48,143 nt of DNA from an uncultured Eubacteriales bacterium (lineage in GTDB: Bacteria > Bacillota > Clostridia > Lachnospirales > CAMVHY01): contig CAOVHW010000009.1 of assembly GCA_948543815.1 (NCBI GenBank), positions 1-48,143 on the forward strand. The letters run 5' to 3'. A program made the position numbers and the translations under genes. Shown in pieces: positions 47,480-48,143 of this stretch (position 1 is the first letter of the stretch; each line of letters begins with the position of its first letter). The notes beneath the pieces are model-generated. The model saw only the letters and a list, made by a program, of their open reading frames with translations. It did no database searches and had not been told where the DNA came from.

Positions 47480-47575
47480 TAAGTCGGACATTGTCAGTAG
47501 ACGGTTGTTCCCGAAAATTTGGTTAAACTAAAAAATATAGCCACCACATTTTAGGAGCGGGCGGCTATTTTTTTG
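47480..47575 (+). ncRNA. Candidate antisense RNA E
   Basis: An RNA of about 95 bases ending at ATAGCC(A/G)CC...GGCGGCTAT plus T-tract (47537-47574). It overlaps the 3' end of peptide E on the other strand. Its 5' end (GGACATTGTCAGTAG, CGGTTGTT) is the same sense as the 5' end of the peptide E mRNA, so the two do not pair there. I found no start-codon complement. Confidence 0.5.
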
Positions 47576-47731
47576 TGCTAAAAATGAGAACCATAATTGC
47601 AATTATAATTATAAAGATAATAAGGAAAATAAGAATTAAAATTATAATTCCTGCAATTAAATATTCCATGGGCACACCTCCCAACTTTCGAGAGGATTAA
47701 CAACCGCCTACCGTTTTTAATGACAATGTCC
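47486..47731. repeat. Long-range inverted repeat around peptide E
   Basis: GGACATTGTCA (47486-47496) and GTAGACGGTTGTT (47497-47509) are inverted at 47721-47731 and 47699-47711 (one base differs). They mark the 5' ends of the two convergent RNAs. Confidence 0.8.
47565..47669 (-). CDS. Tiny isoleucine-rich membrane peptide E
   Basis: A 34-residue peptide, MEYLIAGIIILILIFLIIFI then IIIAIMVLIFSTKK, almost entirely Ile, Leu and Phe, with a membrane helix of about 25 residues. ATG with GGGAGG seven bases upstream. Its stop codon lies inside the terminator stem. It could be a toxin, a pinholin-like lysis peptide or both; position beside holin makes each plausible. Confidence 0.65.
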   Translation of the reverse strand: MEYLIAGIIILILIFLIIFIIIIAIMVLIFSTKK

Positions 47732-47739
47732 TTAACTTA

Positions 47740-47768
47740 ATTTTAGCATAGAACCAAGCTTAATTCAA
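47740..47768 (-). promoter_or_regulatory. Promoter of peptide E
   Basis: TTGAAT, 17 bases with TGC, TAAAAT on the minus strand, within the end of the holin gene. It lets peptide E be expressed apart from the late operon. Confidence 0.65.
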
Positions 47769-48034
47769 TTTGGCTTAACATAACCCAACGCTCTTAAACT
47801 ATCAGATAAACCTTTAGTTGTCGGGTCATTAATCGTATTAAAAACGTTAATAAAAATCAAACCAAGTATGTAAGGATTTTTAAGTGCGTTTAAAAACAAA
47901 TCAAAGACTGACTTCCATGAAATTAAGTCTTTAAAATTCAAGCCGTAGTAAGCCAAAACTGGACTTGCTACGGCTAAAAATATTTGTAGCCACCAAACAG
48001 GATTATGAAATCTCACTTGCCAATTTATCTCCAT
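47765..48034 (-). CDS. Phage holin (phi LC3-type)
   Basis: An 89-residue holin of the phi LC3 family. It begins MEINWQVRFHNPVWWLQIFLAVASPVLAYYGLNF (first membrane segment), has a second at residues about 53-68 (NPYILGLIFINVFNTI) and ends NDPTTKGLSDSLRALGYVKPN, the typical charged tail. It makes membrane pores that release the amidase at lysis. It follows the small tail protein by a few bases and is the end of the late operon before the two peptide loci. Confidence 0.92.
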   Translation of the reverse strand: MEINWQVRFHNPVWWLQIFLAVASPVLAYYGLNFKDLISWKSVFDLFLNALKNPYILGLIFINVFNTINDPTTKGLSDSLRALGYVKPN

Positions 48035-48036
48035 TA

Positions 48037-48143
48037 TTATGCCTCCAATGCTTCAATTCGTTTTAAAAGTTCATTGTATTTAATTTCGTGTTCGGTTAAT
48101 TGGGCGATAGTTAAAATAAATTCGTCATTTTCAAATTTTAGTG
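48037..48143 (-). CDS. Small tail-region protein, 3' part (same gene as 1-252)
   Basis: This is the end of the 112-residue protein. From 48143 to 48124 it repeats bases 1-20 of the window; after that the frame continues GAA TTT ATT and ends with TAA at 48037-48039, just before the holin start at 48034. The holin ribosome site (TTGGAGGCA) lies in its last codons. Confidence 0.75.
   Translation of the reverse strand, partial: LKFENDEFILTIAQLTEHEIKYNELLKRIEALEA

Noticed and set aside
1..48143. CRISPR array
   Set aside because: No regular repeat-spacer pattern; the tandem repeats present are coding or iterons.

Overview
The window is a complete circular temperate phage genome that also looks able to live as a plasmid (a phage-plasmid). 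The first 20 bases are repeated exactly as the last 20 (1-20 = 48124-48143), and one reading frame runs in phase across the junction, so the true circle is 48,123 bp. Base composition is very AT-rich. Strong AGGAGG-type ribosome sites, frequent TTG starts and TTGACT-N17-TATAAT promoters point to a low-GC Bacillota-like host. Two Rpn genes and the overall gene families are compatible with Negativicutes, but the host cannot be fixed from sequence alone. I saw no tRNA, rRNA, CRISPR array, reverse transcriptase or tyrosine integrase.

Layout. 48037 through the junction to 20.0 kb (minus strand) is a P2/Mu-like contractile-tail (myovirus) late region. In transcription order it holds a ParB-methyltransferase fusion, Nu1-like small terminase, GpA-like large terminase, gpW-like connector, lambda-type portal, a fused HK97-type protease/capsid protein, DUF2190 decoration protein, connector and tail completion proteins, sheath, tube, the gpE/E' frameshift pair, tape measure, gpX, gpD, gpV, gpU, gpW/gp25, gpJ, gpI, tail-collar fibre, receptor-binding protein, a small tail protein, holin and amidase. 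A phd/truncated-doc pair sits backwards inside the tail genes. From 20.1 to 23.9 kb (minus) come an Rpn nuclease, a sigma-like late regulator and a phage replication module (G39P-like protein, replisome organizer, ssDNA-binding-like protein).

From 24.1 to 28.9 kb (plus) lies a plasmid core: centromere-like repeats, ParA, ribbon-helix-helix partner, RepA-like initiator, three 22-bp iterons and a primase-helicase. From 28.9 to 32.9 kb there is a stability/defence island: three paralogous 26-27-residue hydrophobic peptides, each facing a convergent antisense RNA that shares two direct repeats with the peptide's translation start (a par/Fst-type type I toxin-antitoxin design), a coiled-coil gene with a duplicated promoter region, a serine resolvase and a second Rpn. 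Both Rpn genes carry an internal Shine-Dalgarno and start codon that would make a separate C-terminal protein.

From 33.0 to 44.3 kb a two-gene operon with its own promoter encodes giant paralogous proteins of 2181 and 1589 residues (about 24% of the genome). They share an unrecognised N-terminal domain of about 360 residues followed by long helical-repeat tracts; the 1589-residue one contains a near-identical 35-residue tandem array. I know no family for them, and they are the best candidates for a new system. An IS3-family remnant and a regulator cluster (two HTH proteins, an AbrB-like protein with a zinc knuckle) separate them from the lysis genes. Between amidase and holin lie two more tiny membrane peptides with convergent RNAs.
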